A stretch of 55,000 nucleotides of DNA, taken from the NCBI RefSeq assembly GCF_001653755.1, contig NZ_CP015125.1, positions 1-55,000 on the forward strand. Direction: 5' to 3'. Source of the DNA: Dokdonia donghaensis DSW-1 (lineage in GTDB: Bacteria; Bacteroidota; Bacteroidia; Flavobacteriales; Flavobacteriaceae). The number at the start of each line of letters is the position of its first letter. Positions within the stretch are counted from its first letter, which is position 1. The translations under genes were made by a program, and so were the position numbers. Shown here piece after piece: positions 40,700-49,239 of the stretch. The notes under the pieces are model-generated. The model was not told where the DNA came from. It saw only the letters and a list, made by a program, of their open reading frames with translations, and did no database searches.

Positions 40700-42232
40700 A
40701 TGAGCACAACAAAAAAAATAGGCGCAGCCCTTATTTCAGTATTTCACAAAGACGGCCTTGCCCCTATCGTTCAGAAACTTCACGAGTACGGAGTAACCCT
40801 TTATTCTACAGGAGGGACTGAAAAATTTATTAAAGATTTAGGTATCCCTGTGGTACCGGTAGAAGATGTGACTTCTTACCCATCTATACTAGGTGGTCGT
40901 GTTAAAACATTACACCCTAAAGTTTTTGGAGGGATTCTTAACCGTCAGGATCACGATGGTGATGTAAAAGAGATGGCAGAGTATGAAATCCCACAACTTG
41001 ACCTAGTTATTGTTGATTTATACCCTTTTGAAAAAACAGTTGCATCTGGAGCACCAGAGCAAGACATTATAGAAAAAATAGATATAGGTGGTATCTCACT
41101 TATACGCGCCGCTGCAAAAAACTTTAAAGACACACTTTGTGTATCTTCTATGGAAGACTATGCAGAGGTACTAGACATTATTACAAACGGTAATGGTAGC
41201 ACAACAATGGTAGAGAGAAAACGCTTTGCTGCCAAAAGCTTTGCTGTATCATCTCATTATGACACTGCTATCTTTAATTACTTTAATGCAGATCACGAGA
41301 TACCAGCACTTAAACTAAGTGCAAATAATGGTAAGACCTTACGTTACGGAGAAAACCCACACCAAAAGGGATTCTTCTTTGGAGATTTTGACGAAGTTTT
41401 TGACAAGCTACACGGTAAAGAGCTTTCATATAACAACCTTCTTGATGTAGATGCAGCCGTAAATCTTATTTCAGAATTTCAGGGAGAGGCACCTACCTTT
41501 GCCGTACTAAAACATAATAACGCTTGTGGCTTTGCACAACGTGACACTATGCACCAAGCTTATGTAGATGCACTTGCTGGTGACCCTACATCTGCTTTTG
41601 GAGGTGTACTTATTGCAAACGGTGAGATAGATGAGCCTACCGCTCAAGAGATTCATAAATTATTTTGTGAAGTCGTAATTGCACCATCATTTACACCAGA
41701 AGCTTTAGAAATTCTTAAAGGAAAGAAAAACCGCATCCTTCTTACTTTAAAAAACATTGCACTACCAGAGATGATGGTACGCACTTGTCTTAACGGGACA
41801 CTTTTACAAGATCGTGACCATAAAACAGACACCGCTGTAGATCTTACTAATGCTACAAACACGCAGCCTACAGAAAAGGAACTAGAAGACTTACTGTTTG
41901 CATCAAAAATTTGTAAACACACTAAGTCTAACACTATCGTACTTGCAAAAAATAAACAACTTTGCGCAAGTGGTACTGGGCAAACATCACGTGTAGATGC
42001 ATTAAGACAAGCTATTGAAAAAGCAACATCCTTTGGCTTTGACCTTCAGGGATCTGTGATGGCTAGCGATGCATTTTTTCCTTTCCCAGATTGTGTAGAA
42101 ATCGCAGATAAAGCAGGGATTACTGCCGTGATACAACCAGGTGGATCAATAAAAGATCAACTTACCGTAGACTATTGTAACGAAAACAACGTATCTATGG
42201 TAATGACGGGAACACGTCACTTTAAACATTAA
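40700..42232 (+). CDS. purH: Bifunctional purine biosynthesis protein PurH
   Basis: PurH formylates AICAR and cyclises FAICAR to IMP. The 510-residue protein has the N-terminal methylglyoxal-synthase-like cyclohydrolase domain (STGGTEKFIKDLGIPV, HPKVFGGILNR, DLYPFEKTVA). The transformylase domain follows with LRYGENPHQKG, the catalytic KHNNACGFA (Lys-His) and the C-terminal FPFPDCVE. ALKLSANNGKTLRYGENPHQ is preserved in part. Length is a little shorter than in E. coli (529). It lies upstream of mreB with a palindrome between. A TATTTTTG box at 40637-40644 fits TAnnTTTG. Confidence 0.96.
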   Translation: MSTTKKIGAALISVFHKDGLAPIVQKLHEYGVTLYSTGGTEKFIKDLGIPVVPVEDVTSYPSILGGRVKTLHPKVFGGILNRQDHDGDVKEMAEYEIPQLDLVIVDLYPFEKTVASGAPEQDIIEKIDIGGISLIRAAAKNFKDTLCVSSMEDYAEVLDIITNGNGSTTMVERKRFAAKSFAVSSHYDTAIFNYFNADHEIPALKLSANNGKTLRYGENPHQKGFFFGDFDEVFDKLHGKELSYNNLLDVDAAVNLISEFQGEAPTFAVLKHNNACGFAQRDTMHQAYVDALAGDPTSAFGGVLIANGEIDEPTAQEIHKLFCEVVIAPSFTPEALEILKGKKNRILLTLKNIALPEMMVRTCLNGTLLQDRDHKTDTAVDLTNATNTQPTEKELEDLLFASKICKHTKSNTIVLAKNKQLCASGTGQTSRVDALRQAIEKATSFGFDLQGSVMASDAFFPFPDCVEIADKAGITAVIQPGGSIKDQLTVDYCNENNVSMVMTGTRHFKH

Positions 42233-42241
42233 TAATAAAAA

Positions 42242-42281
42242 GGGTTAGTATTACGCTTTCGCGAAAGCGTGATGTTAACCC
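42242..42281. repeat. Palindrome embedded in a larger nested dyad
   Basis: GGGTTA (42242-42247) and TAACCC (42276-42281) pair outside the exact palindrome, separated from it by 5 nt on each side. It is 10 nt after the purH stop. Confidence 0.75.
42254..42269. repeat. CGCTTTCGCGAAAGCG palindrome, exact copy
   Basis: Exact copy 21 nt downstream of the purH stop and 72 nt upstream of mreB; the outer dyad described separately encloses it. Confidence 0.97.
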
Positions 42282-42341
42282 TAATATTTGTACTTTTAAG
42301 CAGCACGCTTAAAAACTAACGCATAACGCTTTGATTACCCT

Positions 42342-43370
42342 ATGGGATTTTTTGATTTTTTAACTGAGAATATTGCAATTGACCTTGGTACTGCCAACAC
42401 GTTGATTATACACAATGATAAAGTAGTAGTAGATAGTCCATCTATAGTTGCTCGAGACCGCACGACAAAAAAGATTATTGCCGTAGGTAAAGAAGCTGCT
42501 CAAATGCAAGGTAAAACTCACGAAAATATCAAAACCATACGCCCTCTTAAGGATGGAGTAATTGCAGATTTTGATGCCAGTGAGCAGATGATTGCAATGT
42601 TTATCAAAGAAATACCAGCACTTAAAAAGAAATTATTTCCACCTGCATTGCGTATGGTAATCTGTATACCTTCTGGAATTACAGAGGTAGAGATGAGAGC
42701 AGTAAAGGAAAGTGCAGAGCGTGTAAACGGTAAAGAAGTATATCTTATACACGAGCCTATGGCAGCCGCTATAGGTATAGGTGTAGATATTATGCAACCT
42801 AAAGGTAATATGATTGTAGATATAGGTGGGGGTACGACAGAGATTGCCGTAATTGCACTAGGAGGTATTGTATGTGATAAATCTGTAAAAATTGCAGGTG
42901 ATGTATTTACAAACGATATTATCTACTATATGCGCACCCAGCACAACCTTTATGTAGGAGAGCGCAGTGCCGAAAAAATAAAAATACAAATAGGTGCCGC
43001 TACCGAAGATCTTGAAGTACCGCCAGAAGAGATGAGTGTACAGGGTCGTGACTTACTAACTGGTAAGCCTAAGCAGGTACAAATAAGCTTTAGAGAGATT
43101 GCAAAGGCATTAGATAAATCTATACTCCGTATAGAAGATGCTGTAATGGAAACATTATCACAAACACCTCCAGAACTCGCTGCAGATATTTATAATACGG
43201 GTATTTACCTAGCAGGTGGTGGATCTATGCTACGTGGTCTTGACAAGCGTCTTTCTCAAAAAACAGACCTTCCAGTTTATATTGCAGAAGATCCACTTAG
43301 AGCTGTGGTAAGAGGTACAGGTATATGCTTGAAAAATCTAGCTAAGTATAAGAGCGTTCTCATAAAATAG
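42342..43370 (+). CDS. mreB: Rod-shape-determining protein MreB
   Basis: MreB is the actin-like filament that positions peptidoglycan synthesis. The 342-residue protein has the amphipathic N-terminus MGFFDFLTENIAI, phosphate-1 loop IDLGTANT, MVIDIGGGTTEIAVI (phosphate-2, here MIVDIGGGTTE) and adenosine motif YLAGGGSMLRGL. Length matches the family (about 340-350). It is the first gene of mreB-mreC-mreD-mrdA-rodA on the plus strand, with mreC beginning 14 nt later. Expression probably comes from upstream of 42342, though no clear TAnnTTTG box with a -33 partner is seen. Confidence 0.97.
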   Translation: MGFFDFLTENIAIDLGTANTLIIHNDKVVVDSPSIVARDRTTKKIIAVGKEAAQMQGKTHENIKTIRPLKDGVIADFDASEQMIAMFIKEIPALKKKLFPPALRMVICIPSGITEVEMRAVKESAERVNGKEVYLIHEPMAAAIGIGVDIMQPKGNMIVDIGGGTTEIAVIALGGIVCDKSVKIAGDVFTNDIIYYMRTQHNLYVGERSAEKIKIQIGAATEDLEVPPEEMSVQGRDLLTGKPKQVQISFREIAKALDKSILRIEDAVMETLSQTPPELAADIYNTGIYLAGGGSMLRGLDKRLSQKTDLPVYIAEDPLRAVVRGTGICLKNLAKYKSVLIK

Positions 43371-43384
43371 AAATCTCTTAAGAT

Positions 43385-44230
43385 ATGCAACAGATTATCA
43401 ATTTTTTGATCAGGAATAAAAACTTCCTGCTGTTTGCTTTTTTACTAATGCTGTCTCTTGTATTTACCATACAGTCACACTCGTATCATCGTAGTAAGTT
43501 TGTAAACTCTGCAAACTGGTTTACGGGAGGAATATATGGCTCTGTAAGTAGTGTGCAAGATTATTTTAATCTCAAAACCTACAACCAGCAGTTATTAGAA
43601 GAAAATGCACGTTTAAGAACTATAGTGAGCGCCACAAAAACTGGCAATGAATCTATAGACCCCCTTACAGCAGCAAATTCTCCTATCCCAGCAGATAGCA
43701 CAGTGCAATATGCTTACAACCCGGCTAAAGTTATAAATAACAACTACGCAAAGACTGACAACTTTATCACCTTAAAAGGAGGGGGTTCTAGTAATATCAA
43801 AAAAGACCAAGGTGTGATTACGAGCCAAGGTATTGTAGGTATAATAGATAATACATCATCAAGTTATAGTACAGTGCTGTCTATACTTAATTCCAACTTT
43901 ACTACGCAAGTAAAATTAAAAGGCTCTGAACATTTTGGGACACTACAATGGGATGGTAAAAGCCCTAATGTCGTTCAAGTAATAGATATGCAACAGCAGG
44001 CACCTGTTACAAAAGGAGATACGATTGAGACGAGTGGGAAATCGGCAATTTTCCCGAAAGGGATACCTGTAGGTGTGGTACAAGATTACACGCTAGATAG
44101 TAGTAAAAACTTTTACACACTATCTGTAAAGCTTATGAATGATATGACCAGCCTAGGTCACGTTTATGTTATAGAAAACAAGGCAAGGGTAGAGATTGAA
44201 CAATTAGAAAACGAGAACTATGAAGAATAA
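43385..44230 (+). CDS. mreC: Rod-shape-determining protein MreC
   Basis: MreC links MreB to the periplasmic cell-wall enzymes. The 281-residue protein has one N-terminal membrane helix (about residues 10-28), a coiled coil (about 65-80) and two beta-barrel parts (AKVINNNYAKTDNFITLKGG, given in part; IVGIIDNTSSSYSTVLSILN in part). The order and length fit the family. It overlaps the start of mreD by 11 nt, which supports coupled translation. The C-terminus is acidic (ENENYEE). Confidence 0.93.
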   Translation: MQQIINFLIRNKNFLLFAFLLMLSLVFTIQSHSYHRSKFVNSANWFTGGIYGSVSSVQDYFNLKTYNQQLLEENARLRTIVSATKTGNESIDPLTAANSPIPADSTVQYAYNPAKVINNNYAKTDNFITLKGGGSSNIKKDQGVITSQGIVGIIDNTSSSYSTVLSILNSNFTTQVKLKGSEHFGTLQWDGKSPNVVQVIDMQQQAPVTKGDTIETSGKSAIFPKGIPVGVVQDYTLDSSKNFYTLSVKLMNDMTSLGHVYVIENKARVEIEQLENENYEE

Positions 44231-44726
44231 TGTTCTCAAAAATATCGTGCGCTTTGTAGCGCTTATGTTTGTGCAAATCTACTTGTTTAATCACATAAAC
44301 TTTTTGGGCTACATTAATCCGTATCCATATGTGTTGTTCCTTTTAGTATTCCCGTTTACTGCAAATAGGTCTCTATACATATTTATAGCATTTTTAACGG
44401 GTCTCACTATGGATATGTTTGGAAACAGTGGTGGTATACACGCTGCGGCTTGTTTATTTCTTGCATATTTAAGACCTCTCACATTACGATTTGCTTTTGG
44501 GGTGAGTTATGAATATAATGCCATTAAGCTATCTAAAGTGAGTTTATACGGCCGTTTTGTCTATATATCCATATTGGTTTTTACGCATCATCTTGTTTTA
44601 TTTTTACTTGAAGTTTTTAACATAAGTAACATACTCTACACCCTAAACAAAACGTTAGTCACTAGTATCTTTACAATCATACTTTGTATTGTATTTAATA
44701 TCCTTTTCAGCCGACGTATTGAATGA
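44220..44726 (+). CDS. mreD: Rod-shape-determining protein MreD
   Basis: MreD is the multi-spanning membrane partner of MreC. The 168-residue protein has about five or six hydrophobic segments, for example IVRFVALMFVQIYLFNHINF, PYPYVLFLLVFPFTANRSLY, IFIAFLTGLTMDMFGNSGG (with the typical Gly/Asp-rich loop) and the C-terminal TSIFTIILCIVFNILFS. It overlaps mreC (11 nt) and mrdA (4 nt, ATGA). Sequence conservation of MreD is low, so synteny is the main support. Confidence 0.9.
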   Translation: MKNNVLKNIVRFVALMFVQIYLFNHINFLGYINPYPYVLFLLVFPFTANRSLYIFIAFLTGLTMDMFGNSGGIHAAACLFLAYLRPLTLRFAFGVSYEYNAIKLSKVSLYGRFVYISILVFTHHLVLFLLEVFNISNILYTLNKTLVTSIFTIILCIVFNILFSRRIE

Positions 44727-46591
44727 GAAAAGCCTTATTACTTTTTATTGTATTAACGACTGGTATTCTATTTGTATCCAGACTCTTTTACCTGCAAGTT
44801 TATGATACTTCTGCAGCCGTATTATCTGAGAGTAATGCTATAAAGAAGCAGTATGAAATCCCACAACGAGGTCGTATTTATGACCGTAATGGCGAGTTAT
44901 TGGTATCTAACCAGCCTTCTTACGATCTTATGGCGATACCACGTGAGGTAAAACCTTTTGACACCTTACAGCTTTGTAAGCTGCTTAATATCACAAAAGA
45001 AAAGCTTGTAAAGCAATTAGACAAAGCCCGTAAATATTCTCCTAGACATCCCTCTGTAATTGTACCTACAATGTCTCAAGGTGAATTTGCTTACTTAGGT
45101 GAGCAAATGCGTAAGTATGAAGGGTTCTTTATACAAAAGAGATCGCTTAGAGATTATCAAGTAGATTATGGTGCAAACTTTTTAGGCTATATACAAGAAG
45201 TGCATCAAGGTATTATAGATGAAAATCCTTATTACACGGGAGGTGACCTTATAGGTAGGCAAGGAGTTGAGGAGCAGTATGAAGATATTTTACGGGGAGA
45301 AAAAGGTATTAAATATCTACAGAAAGACCGTTTTAATCGAGTAATAGGGCCGTATAAGGATGGATCACTTGACAAAGAGCCTGTAGAGGGAAAAAACATA
45401 CACCTTACTATAGATGCAGAGTTACAAAAGTATGGTCAAAAACTTATGAAGGGTAAGCGAGGTGGTATAGTCGCTATTGAGCCTTCTACAGGGGAAATAC
45501 TGGCACTTATCACTGCGCCAAATTATGACCCTGCTCTTATGGTGGGGCGTGAGCGTTCTAAAAATTACTCTCTTTTAAAAAGTGACTCTATTGCAAAACC
45601 ACTTTATGATAGAGCTTTGCAAGGAGAATATGCACCAGGATCTCCTTTTAAAGCGCTCACTGGGCTTATAGCTCTTCAAGAAGACGCTATGGATATAGAC
45701 GAAAAGGTATACTGCCACGGCGGTATGCGTTATGGTAGAAACAGAAACTTTGGATGTCACCATCACCGCAGCCCTGTGAGTATGGTAGATGGCATTGCAT
45801 ACTCGTGCAATGCATATTTTGGTACCGCATATCTCAATACCATAAATAAATATGACACCCCACAAGAAGGTATAACAGTCTGGGAAAAGCACCTCAAAAG
45901 TTTTGGGCTAGGTAACTATATGGGTTATGACTTACCCATAGGTAAACGTGGACTCATACCTACTGCAAAAATGTATAACAGAACATACAACTACCCAAAA
46001 AGAAGGTGGGGTGCTGCAGCTACGCTATCTAACTCTATTGGTCAAGGTGAGGTACTTATGACACCTGTACAAATGGCTCACTTTACAGCTACTATAGCAA
46101 ATAGAGGCTGGTATTACAAACCTCATATTCTCAAAAAAATTGAAGGTACAGATACTATCCCACAAGACTTTACTACAAAAAAATACACTACTATTGACCC
46201 ACAGCATTATGAGCCTATTATACAAGGTCTTAATGATGTGTACAATTACGGAACGGCAGCTAGCCTTAAAGTACCAGGAATAGAAATTTCTGGTAAAACA
46301 GGAACGGCAGAAAATTATACTCGTATAGATGGTAAACGAGTCCAACTTACAGACCACTCTACGTTTGTAGCATTTGCTCCTAGAGAAAACCCAAAAATAG
46401 CCATCGCCATTTTTGTAGAAAATGGATACTGGGGCTTTAGATACGGAGGGCGTATCGCATCACTTATGATTGAAAAATACATTAATAAAGAAGTGACTCG
46501 CAAAGACCTAGAAAACTGGATACTCACCCACTCTCTAGAAGAAGAATATGCAAAACCACTAAGTGGCGAACCGTTTAGAATTAATTATTAA
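44723..46591 (+). CDS. mrdA: Penicillin-binding protein 2 (elongasome transpeptidase)
   Basis: PBP2 is the class B transpeptidase of the elongasome. The 622-residue protein has one N-terminal membrane helix (about 5-22). A dimerisation/pedestal domain comes next (RGRIYDRNGELLVSNQPSYD in part). The transpeptidase domain has active-site SxxK in APGSPFKAL (about residue 308), SxN in AYSCNAYF and KTG in SGKTGTAEN (about 523). Length matches family. It overlaps mreD by 4 nt and rodA by 1 nt. Its partner is RodA, directly downstream. Confidence 0.96.
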   Translation: MRKALLLFIVLTTGILFVSRLFYLQVYDTSAAVLSESNAIKKQYEIPQRGRIYDRNGELLVSNQPSYDLMAIPREVKPFDTLQLCKLLNITKEKLVKQLDKARKYSPRHPSVIVPTMSQGEFAYLGEQMRKYEGFFIQKRSLRDYQVDYGANFLGYIQEVHQGIIDENPYYTGGDLIGRQGVEEQYEDILRGEKGIKYLQKDRFNRVIGPYKDGSLDKEPVEGKNIHLTIDAELQKYGQKLMKGKRGGIVAIEPSTGEILALITAPNYDPALMVGRERSKNYSLLKSDSIAKPLYDRALQGEYAPGSPFKALTGLIALQEDAMDIDEKVYCHGGMRYGRNRNFGCHHHRSPVSMVDGIAYSCNAYFGTAYLNTINKYDTPQEGITVWEKHLKSFGLGNYMGYDLPIGKRGLIPTAKMYNRTYNYPKRRWGAAATLSNSIGQGEVLMTPVQMAHFTATIANRGWYYKPHILKKIEGTDTIPQDFTTKKYTTIDPQHYEPIIQGLNDVYNYGTAASLKVPGIEISGKTGTAENYTRIDGKRVQLTDHSTFVAFAPRENPKIAIAIFVENGYWGFRYGGRIASLMIEKYINKEVTRKDLENWILTHSLEEEYAKPLSGEPFRINY

Positions 46592-47850
46592 TGAGTAAAT
46601 TTTCCCGTAACGTAGGCAGTTTTGACTGGGTGCTCATTGTGCTTTATCTTGCTCTAATCAGTATAGGCTGGGTAAACATCTACTCGGCGTCTTATGATCC
46701 TACGGTAGAAAGCTTTTTTAGTTTAGAAAATCTATACAGTAAGCAACTACTATGGATTCTACTAGGATTCCTTATCATCTCATTTATACTCTTTTTAGAA
46801 TCTAAATTTTTTGAACGATTCTCAAGTGTTATTTATATCGCCTCCCTGCTCTCATTATTACTTCTATTTGTTTTTGGAAAAACTATTTCTGGGGCTACCA
46901 GTTGGTACAACCTTGGTTTTATGAGTTTACAACCCAGTGAGTTTGCAAAAGCCGCAACCGCACTTGCGCTTGCAAAATACCTAAGTGATATACAAACTAA
47001 TATAAAGACCGTACGTGATCAAGTAAGAGCACTAGCAATTATAGCGCTTCCTGCTTTGATAATTATCCCGCAACCAGACCCTGGTAGTGCACTTGTATAT
47101 GCAGCGTTTATATTCCCTTTATATAGAGAAGGACTTGCTGCCAGTTACCTCATTCTAGGAGCGTCATCTATCACCTTATTTGTCCTGACCTTATTAATTG
47201 GACCTTTATACGTAGCTCTTGCCGTATTACTTATTGCTGCTTTTCTATTTTATAAAAACAGAAAACGAAGACCATCAAAACGTCTTTATCTGGGTATTAC
47301 CCTTGTGGCTTGCCTCTTTGCCTTTTCTGTAAACTACATTTTTGAAAACATTTTTGAACAACGACATAGAGATCGTTTTAACATCGTACTGGGTAAAGAA
47401 GTAGATGCAAAAAGTATAGGATATAACACACAACAAAGCGAGATTGCTATAGGAAACGGAGGCTGGTTTGGCCGTGGCTTTTTAGAAGGCACGCAGACTA
47501 AAGGAAAATTTGTTCCAGAGCAACACACAGACTACATATTTTCTACCGTAGGTGAAGAGTGGGGCTTCTTAGGAAGCACACTAGTTATCGGGCTTTTTAT
47601 CCTACTTATCTTAAGAATAATTCAACTTTCAGAAAAGCAAAAAAATGACTTCTCTCGTATTTATGGTTATAGTGTAGCCGGTATCTTGTTTATACACTTT
47701 GTTGTAAACATAGGTATGGTAGTAGGGCTGCTTCCTACTGTGGGTATACCGCTTCCCTTTTTTAGTTATGGAGGTTCTGGTCTTTGGGGCTTTACAGTAC
47801 TGCTCTTTATCTTTGTAAAACTAGATGGAAATCGAGTAAATGAGTGGTAG
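46591..47850 (+). CDS. rodA: RodA, SEDS peptidoglycan glycosyltransferase
   Basis: RodA polymerises glycan strands with PBP2. The 419-residue protein has about ten membrane helices. Typical SEDS features are LQPSEFAKAATALALAKYL, PQPDPGSALVYAAF, and GGWFGRGFLEGTQTKGKFVP, in part. Later come EQHTDYIFSTVGEEWGFLG and the C-terminal LPFFSYGGSGLWGF (the catalytic Asp is in PQPDPG). It overlaps mrdA by 1 nt and is followed by a palindrome and a strong bidirectional terminator, marking the end of the mre operon. Confidence 0.96.
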   Translation: MSKFSRNVGSFDWVLIVLYLALISIGWVNIYSASYDPTVESFFSLENLYSKQLLWILLGFLIISFILFLESKFFERFSSVIYIASLLSLLLLFVFGKTISGATSWYNLGFMSLQPSEFAKAATALALAKYLSDIQTNIKTVRDQVRALAIIALPALIIIPQPDPGSALVYAAFIFPLYREGLAASYLILGASSITLFVLTLLIGPLYVALAVLLIAAFLFYKNRKRRPSKRLYLGITLVACLFAFSVNYIFENIFEQRHRDRFNIVLGKEVDAKSIGYNTQQSEIAIGNGGWFGRGFLEGTQTKGKFVPEQHTDYIFSTVGEEWGFLGSTLVIGLFILLILRIIQLSEKQKNDFSRIYGYSVAGILFIHFVVNIGMVVGLLPTVGIPLPFFSYGGSGLWGFTVLLFIFVKLDGNRVNEW

Positions 47851-47857
47851 GTTATTC

Positions 47858-47873
47858 CGCTTTCGCGAAAGCG
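47858..47873. repeat. CGCTTTCGCGAAAGCG palindrome, exact copy
   Basis: Exact copy 7 nt after the rodA stop and 10 nt before the real terminator hairpin. Confidence 0.97.
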
Positions 47874-47883
47874 TAACTTTTAT

Positions 47884-47923
47884 ATCTAAAAAAAGCGAGC
47901 ATTACTGCTCGCTTTTTTTAGAT
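47884..47923. terminator. Bidirectional terminator after rodA
   Basis: ATCTAAAAAAAGCGAGCA and TGCTCGCTTTTTTTAGAT pair perfectly over 18 bp around the loop TTAC. The A and T tracts on both sides make it work for rodA and the convergent lipoprotein gene. Confidence 0.92.
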
Positions 47924-47934
47924 GCTAGATGAGA

Positions 47935-48192
47935 CTAGTTATTGTCATCATCTCCATTATAATCATCTGTTCCTTCTATCTCTTCTTCTATTTCTTGTCC
48001 AGCATTTTCGATAGCATCTTCCGTTTCTTCGGCTGCGTTTTCTATTGCGTCACCAGCTTCTTCAAGACCATTTTCAATGTCTTCTCCGACTGCATCTGCA
48101 GAGTTTTCTACTTTATCTTGAGTTGTTTCTCTACAAGATATTGTTGAGAATGTAAAACCTATTAATGCTAGTACTATAACTACTTTTTTCAT
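47935..48192 (-). CDS. Small acidic lipoprotein
   Basis: An 85-residue lipoprotein (lipobox TFSTISC, Cys20). The mature part is almost entirely Glu/Asp/Ala/Asn in a near-heptad pattern (ENSADAVGEDIENGLEEAGDAIENA, given in part: ENGLEEAGDAIENA), with repeats of AIENA, and ends in DDYNGDDDNN. It is likely a helical, highly negative periplasmic or outer-membrane tether. No family is recognised; similar small acidic lipoproteins are common in this phylum. It converges on rodA and shares its terminator. Confidence 0.78.
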   Translation of the reverse strand: MKKVVIVLALIGFTFSTISCRETTQDKVENSADAVGEDIENGLEEAGDAIENAAEETEDAIENAGQEIEEEIEGTDDYNGDDDNN

Positions 48193-48306
48193 AATAATAA
48201 TTGTTTATTGGTTAGAGTGTAAAATTACGAGTTAAGTATCTCGCGCTGTGTTAATGAGTAGTTACAATAAACTTATATAATTCACAATTTTAAACTTAAT
48301 ATCAGA

Positions 48307-48314
48307 TACCTTTG
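48307..48314 (+). promoter_or_regulatory. Candidate -7 element for the EamA gene
   Basis: TACCTTTG fits TAnnTTTG. Transcription would start about 10 nt before the TTG at 48331 or 30 nt before the ATG at 48352, favouring the latter slightly. Confidence 0.4.
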
Positions 48315-48330
48315 CGCCAAAATTTAAGAC

Positions 48331-49161
48331 TTGCTAAGAGGAGTAATTTATATGCTTATTGCCGCATTCGCTTTTTCGTGGATGAATTTACTGGCAAAAT
48401 ATCTTGAAGATTTTCATCCTTTGCAGGTTGTCTTTTTTAGATGTGTAGGGACATTTATTTTCATATTTCCATATATGATTATCAAGAAGGTACCTATACT
48501 AGGAAGTAATAAACTCTGGCTAAGTGCAAGAGGTTTTTTAAGCTTTGCTTCGCTTGCCTTATACTTTGTGGTCATACAACGCATACCGCTAGGATCTGCC
48601 GTGGCACTGCGCTATACAGCACCTATTTTTAGCGCCATATTTGCATTACTATTTCTTAAAGAGAAAGTTAAAACCTGGCAATGGGCAGCGCTTACACTCT
48701 CTGTGGTAGGTGCATTTATCCTTAAAGGGGTTGACTTTAGAATAGATACACTAAGTTTTGTTCTGGTTATCATTTCTTCTATTCTAGTAGGTGGTGTGTT
48801 TACTATAGTGCGCTATCTAGGCTCTCGCGAGCACTACCTTACTATTATTAATTACTTTATGGTCTTTTCTATAGTAGGGAGTTTATTTTTTATACAACAC
48901 TGGCGTATGCCCGTGGGTGTAGAGTGGTGGTATGTGTGTGGCATAGGTGTTTTTGGACTTTTTGGACAAATCTTTCTCACTCGCTCTTTCCAACTGGCAG
49001 ACACGGCAACTGTGGCTCCTATAAAATATATGGAGCTTGTGTATGCTTTAATCTTTGGCTACTTCCTTTTTGGAGAGACGTATGCTGGTCTTCCGGTGTT
49101 TGGTATGACTTTACTGGTACTTGGAATGCTCTGGAATGTGTGGATAAAAAGAAAGGGGTAG
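48331..49161 (+). CDS. EamA/DMT-family transporter
   Basis: A 276-residue inner membrane transporter with about ten helices in two EamA halves (for example PLGSAVALRYTAPIFSAIFALLFL, in part, and ATVAPIKYMELVYALIFGYFLF, in part). DMT proteins export or import metabolites such as amino acids or nucleotide sugars; substrate unknown. Two starts are possible. TTG at 48331 gives MLRGVIYMLIAAFAFSWMN, while ATG at 48352 has a good AGGAG 8 nt upstream. I kept the longer form since relatives often have several residues before YML. The gene is followed at once by a palindrome. Confidence 0.83.
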   Translation: MLRGVIYMLIAAFAFSWMNLLAKYLEDFHPLQVVFFRCVGTFIFIFPYMIIKKVPILGSNKLWLSARGFLSFASLALYFVVIQRIPLGSAVALRYTAPIFSAIFALLFLKEKVKTWQWAALTLSVVGAFILKGVDFRIDTLSFVLVIISSILVGGVFTIVRYLGSREHYLTIINYFMVFSIVGSLFFIQHWRMPVGVEWWYVCGIGVFGLFGQIFLTRSFQLADTATVAPIKYMELVYALIFGYFLFGETYAGLPVFGMTLLVLGMLWNVWIKRKG

Positions 49162-49166
49162 TAGTA

Positions 49167-49182
49167 CGCTTTCGCGAAAGCG
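49167..49182. repeat. CGCTTTCGCGAAAGCG palindrome, exact copy
   Basis: Exact copy 5 nt after the EamA stop, in the gap before a convergent gene. Confidence 0.97.
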
Positions 49183-49183
49183 T

Positions 49184-49224
49184 AAAAAAAAGCGAACCCT
49201 AATTAAAGAATCCGCTTTGTTTTT
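49184..49224 (-). terminator. Candidate terminator after the M16 peptidase gene
   Basis: On the minus strand AAAGCGGATTC and GGTTCGCTTT pair with a mismatch and run into at least eight T. It lies about 16 nt after the stop codon of the M16 gene. Confidence 0.55.
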
Positions 49225-49239
49225 AAAATATATAGTTTC

